Below are positions 35,621 to 44,731 of a stretch of 64,000 nt of DNA, in pieces. This DNA is from Cyanobium sp. CZS25K (GTDB lineage Bacteria; Cyanobacteriota; Cyanobacteriia; PCC-6307; Cyanobiaceae). The stretch covers positions 1-64,000 of the forward strand of contig JAUCZB010000004.1 of the NCBI GenBank assembly GCA_030373325.1. Reading direction: 5' to 3'. The number at the start of each line of letters is the position of its first letter. The stretch's first letter is position 1. The position numbers and the translations under genes are program-made. The notes beneath the pieces are model-generated. The model was given only the letters and a program-made list of their open reading frames with translations, was not told the DNA's origin and did no database searches.

Positions 35621-36187
35621 TCAGGCCGCGGCCAGTACCTCCTCCAGGAGGGGGAAGCGCGTGGCGATCGGATCGCCGGTGAAGGTGGCCACCCAGCCCT
35701 CGCTGTTGTCGAAGAAGCGCAGGGCACAGAAGGACGGGCGCTCGCCGGTGTCGAACCAGTGGCGGGTTCCGGCGGGCACCCCGATCCAGTCGCCCTGCTC
35801 GCAGACCAGCTGGAGCACCTCGTCGCCGATGTGCAGGCAGAAGAGTCCGCGGCCCTCCACGAAGAAGCGCACCTCGTCCTCGGCGTGGGTGTGCTCGGAG
35901 AGGAATTTGGCCCGCAGGGCCTCCCGGTCCGGATGGTCGGGACCGAGCCGGATCGCGTCCACGGTGGGGTAGCTCCCCCCGGCCTGCACCCGGGCGACCT
36001 CGGTGGCGTAGGCGGCCAGGATCGCGGCCTGGTCGGCGTCCGCGGCCAGGGAGGCCGGTGTGGCCCAGCGCTCGAAGCGCACCCCCCGGGCCCCGAGTTC
36101 CCGGGCGATCACGTCGGCGTCACTGCTCCGCAGCAGGGGGGAGGCGTGGCCGTCGCCGGCGGCGGAACGGATCACCAGGTGGGTCAT
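35621..36187 (-). CDS. mtnD: acireductone dioxygenase
   Basis: A cupin that oxidises acireductone in the methionine salvage pathway; the bound metal (Fe or Ni) decides the products. The 188-residue protein has the metal-binding set HTHAEDEVRFF (HxHxxxxE) and a second His in GTRHWFD. The ATG at 36187 (MTHLVIRS) gives the normal length, although the frame is open far upstream. It is transcribed divergently from cobI. Confidence 0.92.
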   Translation of the reverse strand: MTHLVIRSAAGDGHASPLLRSSDADVIARELGARGVRFERWATPASLAADADQAAILAAYATEVARVQAGGSYPTVDAIRLGPDHPDREALRAKFLSEHTHAEDEVRFFVEGRGLFCLHIGDEVLQLVCEQGDWIGVPAGTRHWFDTGERPSFCALRFFDNSEGWVATFTGDPIATRFPLLEEVLAAA

Positions 36188-36286
36188 GGGAGCGCTCCAG
36201 GGCGGTCTGGGGATCTGCAGCCTAGAAAGGTCTGAAGCGGACCTCCCCCCATCGCCGACCGTGCTGCCAGCGCCGGCCTCACCCTG

Positions 36287-36997
36287 GTGGGGGTGGGGCC
36301 CGGCGATCCCGACCTGCTCACCGTGGCGGCGGTGCGGGCCATCGAAGCCGCCGACACCATCGCCTACCCGGTCGCCCGCGAGGGGGCCCATGGGATGGCG
36401 GCCGCCGTGGCCGGCCCCTGGATCGGTGCTGGCCAGCGGCGGCTGCCCCTGGTGTTCCCGATGGTGGCGGCAGCCGAGCCCCGCCGGCAGGCCTGGCTTG
36501 CCGCCGCCGACCGCCTCGCCGCCGAGGTGGCCGACGGGCGGTCGCTGGTGCTGCTCTGCGAGGGCGACGTTTCTCTGTTCGCCAGCAGCAGTTACGTGCT
36601 GTTGGCCCTGCGGGACCGCCATCCCGCCCTCCCGCTGCGCCTGATCCCCGGCATCAGCGCCGTGGCGGCGGCCGCCGCCGCCGGGGCCTGGCCCCTGGCC
36701 CTGCAGCAGGAGGGGCTGCTGATCCGCCCCACCCCGGAGGAGCCCGGCCAGCTCGAGGACCTGCTGGCCCAGGCGGCCGCCGGTGGCTGGGTGCTGGCCC
36801 TGCTCAAGCTGGGGGGGCGCTGGCCCTGGGTGCGCCCGCTGCTGGCCGAGCGGGGCCTGCTGGCGGACGCCCTGTTCGCCCAGCGGGTGGGCTGGCCCGA
36901 CCAGCGGCTCTGTCCGGCGGCCGAGGTGCCCGCCGCCGAGGTCCCCTACTTCTCCCTGCTGCTCATCCGGCAGGGGTGGCCGGCGGTGCTTCCATGA
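36287..36997 (+). CDS. cobI: precorrin-2 C20-methyltransferase
   Basis: An SAM-dependent methylase of cobalamin synthesis, acting on precorrin-2 (or the cobalt form). The protein has GVGPGDPDLLTVAAVRAI at the start, CEGDVSLFASSSYVL and LIPGISAVAAAAA, the class III methylase motifs. The start is a problem: the family's first strand reads LTLVGVGPGDP, and here LTLV is encoded upstream of the GTG at 36287. The frame is open back to 36236 but holds no ATG, GTG or TTG. Initiation may use the GTG given or a rare codon upstream (ATC at 36251 or CTG at 36284). Confidence 0.85.
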   Translation: MGVGPGDPDLLTVAAVRAIEAADTIAYPVAREGAHGMAAAVAGPWIGAGQRRLPLVFPMVAAAEPRRQAWLAAADRLAAEVADGRSLVLLCEGDVSLFASSSYVLLALRDRHPALPLRLIPGISAVAAAAAAGAWPLALQQEGLLIRPTPEEPGQLEDLLAQAAAGGWVLALLKLGGRWPWVRPLLAERGLLADALFAQRVGWPDQRLCPAAEVPAAEVPYFSLLLIRQGWPAVLP

Positions 36998-37025
36998 CCC
37001 TTCGCGTTACGCCCCGCCTTTGCCG

Positions 37026-37682
37026 ATGCCTTCCGCCGGGATGACCGCCTCCGGGATGACCGCCACCGACTGGTTCGCCCTGCTGCACCCGGTGCTGATC
37101 ATCCTGTTCGTCTATCCGGTGGTGGGCGCCACCATCCGGCTCGGGATCCTGGCGCGGGAGCGCCGCCTCGACATCAACCCCCTGCCGCCGACGGTGGGGG
37201 TGGAGCACACTGACCACGGTCGCTGGGTGACCACGGGTGTGGTGGTGGCCGTGCTGGTCGCTATGGCGGCCACCTACGTCAGGGGGGGCGCCGTCGGCGG
37301 CCCCGGCGCCGGCGCGGCCCTGCTGATGGCCGGGGTGGGGTGCCTGGTCAGCTGCCTGGCCCTGTGGCGGGCCAAGGGCGCCGGGCTGCGGGCCGGTTTC
37401 GCCCTCATCTGCTGGCTGGGGCTGCTGGGCCTGGGCAGCCAGCCGGCCCTGTGGCACCTGGGCCGCAGTCCCTTCGACGGCTCGGTCTGGGGCTCCCACT
37501 ACTGGAGTGGCGTGCTGCTCTGCGGCCTGCTGCTGTTCGCCATGGCGGCCGCCCCCGAGACCCTGCGTTCCCCCCGGATGCGACGGCTGCACGTCAGCGC
37601 GGCGTTCCTGACGGCCCTGCTGCTGGCGGTGCAGGCCATCAGCGGCAGCCGGGACCTGCTGGGGATGGCCCTGGAACGGTGA
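37026..37682 (+). CDS. DUF4079 family membrane protein
   Basis: The 218-residue protein has about five membrane segments (LLHPVLIILFVYPVVGATIR, VVVAVLVAMAATYV, ALICWLGLLGLGSQ, LLCGLLLFAMAA, AAFLTALLLAVQAISG) and the HPxLxxLxVYP start of the cyanobacterial and plastid DUF4079 family. The function is unknown. In-frame ATGs at 37026, 37041 and 37056 are all possible starts. The last 44 bases overlap the convergent dus gene. Confidence 0.8.
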   Translation: MPSAGMTASGMTATDWFALLHPVLIILFVYPVVGATIRLGILARERRLDINPLPPTVGVEHTDHGRWVTTGVVVAVLVAMAATYVRGGAVGGPGAGAALLMAGVGCLVSCLALWRAKGAGLRAGFALICWLGLLGLGSQPALWHLGRSPFDGSVWGSHYWSGVLLCGLLLFAMAAAPETLRSPRMRRLHVSAAFLTALLLAVQAISGSRDLLGMALER

Positions 37683-38688
37683 TCTCCATCGCTGCCCGGT
37701 GGAGCAGTTCCACGGCGGTCTCCAGGCTGGGGGCACGCATGAGCGCCTGGCGCAGCCGGGCCGCGCCGGCGAACCCCTGGCAGGTCCAGCCCAGGTGCTT
37801 GCGGGCGATCAGCAGCCCCTGATCGCCGCGGGCGGCCACCAGGGCCTCCAGGTGCTCCCGGGCCAGGGCGATCCGGGCCCGGCCATCCGGCTCGGGGAGC
37901 AGGGGCCGGCCGGCGAGGGCCGCCGCGATGCGCCCCACCAGCCAGGGGCGCCCCAGGGTGCCCCGCCCCACCATCACGCCGTCGGCGCCGGTGATGGCCA
38001 GGCAGCGCAGGGCGTCCTCCGGGCTGGTGATGTCCCCGTTGGCGATCAACGGAATCCGCAGGGCCGCCTTGACCCGCCCGATCGCCCCCCAGTCGGCCCG
38101 GCCGGAGAACCCCTGTTCCCGGGTGCGGCCGTGCAGGGTGAGGGCGCGGGCGCCGGCGTTCTGCAGGGCCAGGGCGAAGCCCACCGGATCAGCGCTGGCC
38201 CCGCACCAGCCCAGCCGGGTCTTGACCGTCACCGGCACCCGCACCGCCGCCGCCACCGCCGCCACGATCCGCAGGGCCAGATCGGGCTGGCGCAGCAGGC
38301 CGCTGCCGCCCCCCTTGCGGGCGATCTTGCGCACCGGACAGCCCATGTTGATGTCGATCAGCCAGGCCCCGGCGGCCTCGGCCCGGCGGGCCGCCTCGGC
38401 CATGGCTTCGGGCCGGTGGTCGAACAGCTGCACCCCGACGGGGCCGGGATCCTGGTCCAGGGCGGCCATCTTGGCGCCGCCATGGCCCAGCTCCAGCGCC
38501 GTGGCATTCACCATCTCGGTGAACAGCAAGGCGTCGGGAGCCCAGCGGCGCACCAGTCCGCGGAAGATGCCGTCGCTGACCCCGGCCAGGGGCGACTGCA
38601 GCACCCGGCAGCGCAGCTGCCTGTCGGTGCCGTTGCCGTCCAGGCGCAGGGGGCCGGTGGAGCAGGGATGGCTGGGGGGAATGGGCAT
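37639..38688 (-). CDS. dus: tRNA-dihydrouridine synthase (DusB-like)
   Basis: An FMN-dependent enzyme that reduces uridine in the tRNA D-loop with NADPH. In 349 residues it shows LQSPLAGVSDGIFR, the catalytic Cys in DINMGCPVRKIARKGGGSGL, VTVKTRLGW, LHGRTREQGFSG, IPLIANGDITSPEDAL and VMVGRGTLGRPWL. All core motifs are present. Its 3' end overlaps that of the DUF4079 gene tail to tail by 44 bases. It is divergent from the DUF1823 gene, 17 bases apart. Confidence 0.92.
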   Translation of the reverse strand: MPIPPSHPCSTGPLRLDGNGTDRQLRCRVLQSPLAGVSDGIFRGLVRRWAPDALLFTEMVNATALELGHGGAKMAALDQDPGPVGVQLFDHRPEAMAEAARRAEAAGAWLIDINMGCPVRKIARKGGGSGLLRQPDLALRIVAAVAAAVRVPVTVKTRLGWCGASADPVGFALALQNAGARALTLHGRTREQGFSGRADWGAIGRVKAALRIPLIANGDITSPEDALRCLAITGADGVMVGRGTLGRPWLVGRIAAALAGRPLLPEPDGRARIALAREHLEALVAARGDQGLLIARKHLGWTCQGFAGAARLRQALMRAPSLETAVELLHRAAMEITVPGPSPAGPGCR

Positions 38689-38705
38689 GCTGGAGTCACT
38701 CTCGG

Positions 38706-39215
38706 ATGCCAGCTGCCGCCGTGGACGCTTCCGCCGCCCCTGCCCCGGAGCCCGATGCCGCCCCTGGGCCGTTTCCGCTCAGTCGCGCCCTTCTCGAAGC
38801 GGTGCTGGCCGACCGCACCAGCGATCGCTTCGTGTGCCGGCTGGTCTGGGAACGGCTTGGTTACCTCCAGGCCGCCGATGGCTGCTGGCAGGCCGGACCC
38901 GACACTCCGCCGGCCTGGGCGGAGGCTTTTCCCCAGGCGCCGGAGCTGATCGCCGAGCGGCCGGCGAGCGTGCGGCTCACCCGTTCGATTCCCCCCGAGC
39001 ACAAGCAGCTGCTCAAGCAGCAACTCGGCTTCGGCGGGTATCGCATCGGCGGCCTCTACCCCCGCCGCACCCGTCGGGCCACGGCGGTGAGCTGGTTGCT
39101 GGCCCATCTGGCCGGGCGTGGCGAACCCCTGTCCGAGGCGGGCCCCCTGCCGCCGCTGCTCGAGCCGCCCAGCGATCCGGTGGCGGGCCATCCCGGCGAT
39201 CCGCCGGTGGGCTGA
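38706..39215 (+). CDS. DUF1823 family protein
   Basis: This is a 169-residue soluble protein of a cyanobacterial and plant family of unknown function. Typical parts are SDRFVCRLVWERLGYL, AWAEAFPQAPELIAERPASV, LTRSIPPEHKQLLKQQLGF and GLYPRRTRRATAVSWLLAHL. The C-terminal Pro-rich tail is variable. It stands upstream of der on the same strand. Confidence 0.85.
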   Translation: MPAAAVDASAAPAPEPDAAPGPFPLSRALLEAVLADRTSDRFVCRLVWERLGYLQAADGCWQAGPDTPPAWAEAFPQAPELIAERPASVRLTRSIPPEHKQLLKQQLGFGGYRIGGLYPRRTRRATAVSWLLAHLAGRGEPLSEAGPLPPLLEPPSDPVAGHPGDPPVG

Positions 39216-39272
39216 GCCGTCGGTCGCTCTGTAGGGTCTAGGTCACGCATCCGTCGTAAGGAATAAGTCAGA

Positions 39273-40637
39273 TTGGCGCTCCCCGTCGTCGCCGTGATCG
39301 GACGCCCCAACGTGGGCAAGTCCACGCTGGTCAACAGGCTGTGCCGCAGCCGTGAGGCCATCGTTCATGACCAGCCCGGTGTGACCCGGGACCGCACTTA
39401 CCAGGAGGGCTTCTGGGGTGACCGCACGTTCCGGGTGGTGGACACCGGGGGCCTGGTGTTCGATGACGACAGCGAATTCCTGCCCGAGATCCGGGAACAG
39501 GCCAACCTGGCCCTGGCCGAGGCATCGGTGGCGGTTGTGATCGTGGACGGTCAGCAGGGGGTCACCGCCGCCGATGAGTCGATCGCCGAGTGGCTGCGGG
39601 GCCAGGCCGTGCCCGTGCTGCTGGGGGTGAACAAGTGCGAGTCCCCGGATCAGGGCCTGGCGATGGCGGCTGATTTCTGGGGCCTGGGCCTGGGCGAACC
39701 CCACCCGATCTCCGCCATCCACGGCGCCGGTACCGCTGAGCTGCTCGACAGGGTGATCAGTTTCCTGCCGGCCACCACGGAAACTGAGGAGGCCGAGCCG
39801 ATCCAGCTGGCGATCATCGGTCGCCCCAACGTGGGCAAGTCCAGCCTGCTGAATGCCATCTGTGGCGAGAACCGGGCCATCGTCAGCCCGATCCGCGGCA
39901 CCACCCGCGACACCATCGACACCACCCTCGAACGGGAGGGGCTCACCTGGAAGCTGGTCGACACCGCCGGCATCCGGCGGCGCCGCAGCGTCGACTACGG
40001 CCCGGAGTACTTCGGCATCACCCGCAGCTTCAAGGCGATCGAGCGCAGCGACGTCTGCATCCTCGTGATCGATGCCCTCGACGGCGTCACCGAGCAGGAC
40101 CAGCGTCTGGCGGGTCGCATCGAGGAGGACGGCCGCGCCTGTGCGGTGGTGGTCAACAAGTGGGACGCCATCGACAAGGACAGCCACACCATGAGCGCCA
40201 TGGAGAAGGAGCTGCGGGCCAAGCTCTACTTCCTCGACTGGGCCCCGATGCTGTTCACCTCCGCCCTCACCGGTCAGCGGGTGGAGAGCATCTTCGCCAT
40301 GGCCGCGGTGGCCGTGGAGCAGCACCGCCGCCGGGTGAGCACGTCGGTGGTGAACGAGGTGCTGCAGGAGGCCCTGCGCTGGCGTTCGCCACCCACCACC
40401 CGCGGCGGCCGCCAGGGCCGCCTGTATTACGGCACCCAGGTGGCGACACGCCCCCCCAGCTTCACCCTGTTCGTCAACGATCCCAAGCTGTTCGGTGACA
40501 CCTACCGCCGCTACGTCGAGCGCCAGATCCGCGAGGCCCTGGGGTTCGAGGGATCGCCGGTGCGTCTGTTCTGGCGCGGCAAGCAGCAGCGCGACGCCGA
40601 GAAGGAGCAGGCCCGCCAGCAGAGCCGGGGCGGCTGA
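39273..40637 (+). CDS. der: ribosome-associated GTPase Der (EngA)
   Basis: Der is an essential GTPase for 50S subunit assembly. Two G domains are complete: the first with [17 protein letters not shown] and NKCE; the second with [18 protein letters not shown] and NKWD; then a KH-like C-terminal domain ([11 protein letters not shown]). The 454-residue length is normal. The start is a TTG at 39273 with AAGGA ten bases upstream. It begins a plus-strand run of core genes. Confidence 0.97.
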   Translation: MALPVVAVIGRPNVGKSTLVNRLCRSREAIVHDQPGVTRDRTYQEGFWGDRTFRVVDTGGLVFDDDSEFLPEIREQANLALAEASVAVVIVDGQQGVTAADESIAEWLRGQAVPVLLGVNKCESPDQGLAMAADFWGLGLGEPHPISAIHGAGTAELLDRVISFLPATTETEEAEPIQLAIIGRPNVGKSSLLNAICGENRAIVSPIRGTTRDTIDTTLEREGLTWKLVDTAGIRRRRSVDYGPEYFGITRSFKAIERSDVCILVIDALDGVTEQDQRLAGRIEEDGRACAVVVNKWDAIDKDSHTMSAMEKELRAKLYFLDWAPMLFTSALTGQRVESIFAMAAVAVEQHRRRVSTSVVNEVLQEALRWRSPPTTRGGRQGRLYYGTQVATRPPSFTLFVNDPKLFGDTYRRYVERQIREALGFEGSPVRLFWRGKQQRDAEKEQARQQSRGG

Positions 40638-40662
40638 GGTCGATGGTGGGGGCGTGATCTGA

Positions 40663-41616
40663 ATGGACTGGTTACGGCAACTGCCGATCGGTCAGTACGT
40701 CGATGACGGCGACGCAGGTCGCGTTGGCGGTGGCAGCTGGCTGAAGCGCCTTGATCCACGGGTGAAGCTCGTCTGGACGGTCGCGTTCCTGGTGACGCCG
40801 ATCCTGGCCGGGCCGCTCTGGCGTCTGGCCCTGGTGGGTCTGCTGCTGTTGATCACCGCGCTCAGTGGCCTGCCGTGGCGCCTCTGGCGCCGCAGCCTGC
40901 CGCTGCTGATCGCCCTGGCGCTTGTGGTGGGGCTGCTGGCCGCCCTGTTGCCGGCCGGAGGGGGGTCGCCGGCCAGTCTCCAGCGTCCCCCGGGCGAGCT
41001 GCGCCTGGTCCCCGGCCCTCCGGGTGCCCCTGCCCCTTCAAGGGCGGGCCTGTCCTGGGAGTTGCTGCGCTGGGGCCCCGTGTCCGCGGGCCCGCTGGAG
41101 CTGGGCCCCCTGGTGGTGACGCGCCGCTCCGCCGAACTCGGCATCAACGGGGCCACCCTGCTGTTCACCGTCATCCACAGCGCCAATCTGCTGCTGCTCT
41201 CCACCCCCCCCGAGGAGCTGGTCTGGACCATCGCCTGGTGGTTGGGCCCCTTGCGGGCCCTGGGCTGGCCCGTGGAGCGCCTGGGGTTCACCCTGTTGCT
41301 CTCCCTGCGGTTCCTGCCCCTGGTGCAGGAGGAGTTGCAGAACCTGCTGCGCTCGATCGCCACCCGGGCGGTGAATCTGCGTCGGCTGGGCTGGAAGGCC
41401 AGTCTCGGACTGGTGCTGGCGGTGGGGGAGCGGCTGCTGGCCAACGTGCTGCTGCGCTCCGAGCAGGGGGCCGAGGCCCTGATGGCGCGGGGCGGGATGT
41501 GGCTTCCCCCTGACCGCCTGCATCAGCCGGCGGTCACCCCCACAGGCGCCAGTCTTGTGGCGGTGCTGGCCCTGGTGGCCCTGCTGGCGCTGCGCTGGAA
41601 AGTCGGTGCCCTTTAA
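40663..41616 (+). CDS. EcfT/CbiQ-type transmembrane protein of an ECF transporter
   Basis: The coupling membrane subunit of energy-coupling-factor vitamin or metal transporters. The 317-residue protein has LKRLDPRVKLVWTVAFLV at the N-terminus, several hydrophobic segments, and the coupling-helix motifs GFTLLLSLRFLPLVQEELQN and EALMARGG (the xARG motif that contacts the ATPases). A Pro/Gly-rich insert (about residues 105-130) is unusual. No ATPase or substrate-binding partner is in this window. Confidence 0.85.
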   Translation: MDWLRQLPIGQYVDDGDAGRVGGGSWLKRLDPRVKLVWTVAFLVTPILAGPLWRLALVGLLLLITALSGLPWRLWRRSLPLLIALALVVGLLAALLPAGGGSPASLQRPPGELRLVPGPPGAPAPSRAGLSWELLRWGPVSAGPLELGPLVVTRRSAELGINGATLLFTVIHSANLLLLSTPPEELVWTIAWWLGPLRALGWPVERLGFTLLLSLRFLPLVQEELQNLLRSIATRAVNLRRLGWKASLGLVLAVGERLLANVLLRSEQGAEALMARGGMWLPPDRLHQPAVTPTGASLVAVLALVALLALRWKVGAL

Positions 41617-41638
41617 TGGCCGCAGCCAGCAGGGAGTC

Positions 41639-41905
41639 GTGAGCACGGAGCGCTATCTGAACCACCCCACGTTCGGGATGCTCTATCGGGTAGCGCCGGT
41701 GGCCGAGAGCCGCGATCTCTATGCCACCCTCTACGCCCAGCGGATCTTCTTCCTGGTCACACTCCAGGAGCGGGGAGCCCATTTCGAGGTGATCCCCCTG
41801 ATGGACGCCCGCCACTTCGCCGAGCAGAACCTGGCCCGCTGCCGTCGCGAGGGACCCGAGGCCCAGGCCCGCTGGCGCCAGCTCTTCGATCAGACCTTCA
41901 TCTGA
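41639..41905 (+). CDS. pipX: PII-interacting coactivator PipX
   Basis: PipX binds either PII or the nitrogen regulator NtcA and links carbon-nitrogen balance to transcription. The 88-residue protein starts at the GTG 41639 (STERYLNHPTFGMLYRV), which opens the Tudor-like domain (LYATLYAQRIFFLVTLQERG), and ends in two helices. It overlaps pipY by one base, the conserved pipX-pipY arrangement in cyanobacteria. Confidence 0.95.
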   Translation: MSTERYLNHPTFGMLYRVAPVAESRDLYATLYAQRIFFLVTLQERGAHFEVIPLMDARHFAEQNLARCRREGPEAQARWRQLFDQTFI

Positions 41906-42591
41906 TGGGGGCAGCGTCGCCGGCGGCGGCGGAGTCGTACGGGTCCACCCTGGCGGAACGGCTGGAGGCCCTCAAGTTGGCCTTGCCACCCACCACCCGT
42001 CTGCTGGCGGTGTCGAAGGGCCATCCGGCGGATCTGGTGCGCCAGGCCGCGGCCCTGGGCCAGAGAAGCTTCGGGGAAAGCCGGCTGCAGGAGGCCATCG
42101 CCAAGCAGGAGCAACTGGCGGATGGGCCTGACCTCGACTGGCATTTCATCGGCCGGCTGCAGGCCAACAAAGCCCGTGCCGTGCTGCGCCGCTTCGGCAC
42201 CATCCATTCGGTCGACAGCCTGGCCCTGGCTGAGCGGCTGCAGCGGATCGCCGCCGAGGAAGGGCTGGCCCCGGGGATCCTGCTGCAGGTGAAGTTCCGC
42301 GCCGACCCGGCCAAGACCGGTTTCGACCCCGCCGAGGTGCGGGCCCTGGGGGCCGAACTGGGCCGCCTGGAGCCGCTGCGCTGCCTCGGATTGATGACCA
42401 TCGCCCCCCTTGGCCTCACCCCCGAGGCCCGTCTGGAGTTGTTCCGGGAGTGCCGCGATCTGGCCGATGCCCTGGGGCTGCCCGACTGCTCGATGGGGAT
42501 GAGCGGCGACTGGCACGAAGCCATCGCGGCAGGCAGCACCTGGGTGCGTCTCGGCAGTGTTCTTTTCGGAAGCCGCCCAATCCAGCCATGA
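41905..42591 (+). CDS. pipY: PLP-homeostasis protein PipY (YggS/COG0325)
   Basis: A pyridoxal-phosphate-binding protein that buffers the cellular vitamin B6 pool. In 228 residues it has the PLP Lys38 in [36 protein letters not shown], and the phosphate-binding [20 protein letters not shown]. It is coupled to pipX by a one-base overlap, and sepF follows as in many bacterial yggS-sepF pairs. Confidence 0.95.
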   Translation: MGAASPAAAESYGSTLAERLEALKLALPPTTRLLAVSKGHPADLVRQAAALGQRSFGESRLQEAIAKQEQLADGPDLDWHFIGRLQANKARAVLRRFGTIHSVDSLALAERLQRIAAEEGLAPGILLQVKFRADPAKTGFDPAEVRALGAELGRLEPLRCLGLMTIAPLGLTPEARLELFRECRDLADALGLPDCSMGMSGDWHEAIAAGSTWVRLGSVLFGSRPIQP

Positions 42592-42664
42592 ATGGGCTCC
42601 CCGATCTTGCCGGCAGGGATGTGGGACGCTATTCAAGGCCAACATCCTTATCGAGGTCGACTCC

Positions 42665-43234
42665 GTGTCGTTGTTCTCCCGCCTGCGTGCCGTCGTCTCC
42701 GGTGACGACTACCTGGATGGCGACTTCGACGACGAACTCGACTACGACCCCGGTGACACCACCACCGCCACCGGCGCCTCAACGGCCACCAGAACCACCG
42801 GAGCCCTCGCTCTGAGCACGGATTTCTCCAGCGACGATCCCTTCGCCGGAACCAACGTCATCGGCATGCCCGGCATCACCAGCGCCGCGGCCGAGGTGTG
42901 CCTCATGGAGCCGCGCAGCTTCGATGAAATGCCCCGCGCGATTCAGGCCCTGAGGGAGCGCAAGACCATCATCCTGAATCTCACGATGATGGAGCCGGAT
43001 CAGGCGCAGCGCGCCGTGGATTTCGTGGCCGGTGGCACCTATGCGATCGACGGTCATCAGGAACGGGTGGGCGAGAGCATCTTCCTGTTCGCTCCCAGCT
43101 GCGTCACGGTCACCACCGCCGGCAGCGAGGAGGCCGCCTCCCCCACGGTGGTCTCGGGGCGCACCGGCCCGGTTGATGACCAGCAGGAAGCCGCCCCCAG
43201 CCCCGCCTGGGGCCGTTCGGATGCCATGGTCTGA
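42665..43234 (+). CDS. sepF: cell division protein SepF
   Basis: SepF (Cdv2 in cyanobacteria) anchors and bundles FtsZ at the division ring. The 189-residue protein starts at a GTG ([18 protein letters not shown], the amphipathic N-terminus), has an acidic linker ([13 protein letters not shown]), then the SepF core ([53 protein letters not shown]). The C-terminal 40 residues are variable. Its end overlaps proC by 14 bases. Confidence 0.93.
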   Translation: MSLFSRLRAVVSGDDYLDGDFDDELDYDPGDTTTATGASTATRTTGALALSTDFSSDDPFAGTNVIGMPGITSAAAEVCLMEPRSFDEMPRAIQALRERKTIILNLTMMEPDQAQRAVDFVAGGTYAIDGHQERVGESIFLFAPSCVTVTTAGSEEAASPTVVSGRTGPVDDQQEAAPSPAWGRSDAMV

Positions 43235-44042
43235 CACCAGCTTCGGGGTGGTGGGCCTCGGCCGGATGGCCAGGGCCCTGCTGCTGCCACTCCTCGATGC
43301 CGGCCTGGTCGCCCGTTCCGCTGTCCGGGCGACCGTGTCCACCGAGTCCTCCGCCAGGTGCCAGGCCGACGAGCTCGGGATCCAGGTCTCCACCGATGCG
43401 GCCCAGGCCTGGGCCGCATCGGTGGTGCTGCTGGCGGTCAAGCCCCAGCAGATCGAAGCGACGGCCTCCGCCGCTTCAGCAGCGCTTTCGGCGGTACCGC
43501 CCGGTCAGCAGCCCCTGCTGATCTCCGTGTTGGCGGGGGTGCCCTTGCGGCGGTTGCAGGCGCTGTTCCCAGGCCGGGCCTGCGTGCGGGCGGTTCCCAA
43601 TACCCCGGCCCTGGTGCGGGCCGGTCTGACGGGGCTGAGCTGGGGCGAGGGCATCGGGGAGGCCCGGCGTGAGGAGGTGCGCCAGCTGTTCGCCCAGGTG
43701 GGGGACGTGCTGGATCTGCCCGAACCCCAGCTCGACCCCTTTCTCGCTCTCACCTCCTCCGGTCCCGCCTTCCTGGCCCTGGTGGCTGAATCCATGGCCG
43801 ATGGGGCGGTGGCAGCGGGCCTGCCCCGTCCCCTGGCCATGCACCTGGCCCACCGCACCCTGGCGGGTACGGCGGCGCTGCTGCAGGGACAGGAGCTGCA
43901 TCCCGGCCAGCTCAAGGACATGGTGATGAGCCCCGCCGGCACCACCGCCGCGGGCCTGAGGGTGCTGGAGCGGGCCGGGCTGCGCTCGGCCCTGATCGAA
44001 GCGGTGCTGGCCGCTGCGGAGCGCAGCCGTCAGTTGGCCTGA
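43221..44042 (+). CDS. proC: pyrroline-5-carboxylate reductase
   Basis: It performs the last step of proline synthesis, reducing P5C with NAD(P)H. The 273-residue protein has the dinucleotide fold [70 protein letters not shown], and the signature [20 protein letters not shown]. The start overlaps the sepF 3' end in another frame, a coupling seen widely in cyanobacteria. Confidence 0.95.
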   Translation: MPWSDTSFGVVGLGRMARALLLPLLDAGLVARSAVRATVSTESSARCQADELGIQVSTDAAQAWAASVVLLAVKPQQIEATASAASAALSAVPPGQQPLLISVLAGVPLRRLQALFPGRACVRAVPNTPALVRAGLTGLSWGEGIGEARREEVRQLFAQVGDVLDLPEPQLDPFLALTSSGPAFLALVAESMADGAVAAGLPRPLAMHLAHRTLAGTAALLQGQELHPGQLKDMVMSPAGTTAAGLRVLERAGLRSALIEAVLAAAERSRQLA

Positions 44043-44076
44043 GCCCCCTCAGGGCCACGGCGCGACCCAGCCCTGT

Positions 44077-44712
44077 TCAGCTTCGCCCTGCCCCGAGGCG
44101 GGGTTCGGTGCCGGCGATCAGTCGCTGCAGGTTGCTGCGGTGGCGCCAGAGCACCAGTGCCGTGGTGAGCAGGGCCAGGCTCAGGTAGGCCGGCCGCAGG
44201 CCGGACGTGCCGAAGGAGACCAGCATCAGCAACGGCAGGGACAGGGCCGCCACCACGCTGGAGAGCGACACGATGCGGCTGAGGCTCAGCGTGGCCAGAA
44301 AAATGCCGAAACAGGCCAGCCCCACGGGCCAGGTCAGCCCCAGCAGCATCCCCAGGCCGGTGGCCACCGCCTTGCCCCCTTTCCAGCCCAGCCAGAGGGG
44401 CCAGATGTGGCCCGCCAGGGCCGCCAGGCCCGCCGCCACCACCCCCCAGTCACTGATGGTGCTGAACCCGAGGGGTTGCAGCACCGCCTTGGCCAGCAGC
44501 ACCGCAGCTGTGCCCTTCAGCACGTCGAGCAGGAACACCGCCAGGGCCGGGCCTTTGCCCAGCACCCGCAGCACGTTGGTGGCGCCGGTGGAGCCGGAGC
44601 CCTCCTGGCGCAGGTCAAGGCCGGCGAGCCAGTGGCCCGCCAGCCAACCGAAGGGAATCGAGCCGAGCAGGTAGCCCGCCAGCAGCACGAGCAGATCGGG
44701 GAGGAAATCCAT
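44077..44712 (-). CDS. plsY: acyl-phosphate:glycerol-3-phosphate acyltransferase
   Basis: This inner-membrane enzyme acylates glycerol-3-phosphate from acyl-phosphate, the first step of phospholipid synthesis. It has about five membrane spans and the three PlsY motifs: GSIPFGW, GSGSTGATNVLRVLGK, and GHIWPLWLGWKGGKAVATGL. The ATG at 44712 (MDFLPDLLVLLAGYLLGSIP) is the natural start. It is the last gene of a minus-strand run, 19 bases after the DUF3086 gene. Confidence 0.95.
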   Translation of the reverse strand: MDFLPDLLVLLAGYLLGSIPFGWLAGHWLAGLDLRQEGSGSTGATNVLRVLGKGPALAVFLLDVLKGTAAVLLAKAVLQPLGFSTISDWGVVAAGLAALAGHIWPLWLGWKGGKAVATGLGMLLGLTWPVGLACFGIFLATLSLSRIVSLSSVVAALSLPLLMLVSFGTSGLRPAYLSLALLTTALVLWRHRSNLQRLIAGTEPRLGAGRS

Positions 44713-44731
44713 GGTGGGAAGGACGGAAGGG

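Noticed and set aside
37699..39241. Long plus-strand frames opposite dus
   Set aside because: They are antisense shadows of a clear dihydrouridine synthase gene.
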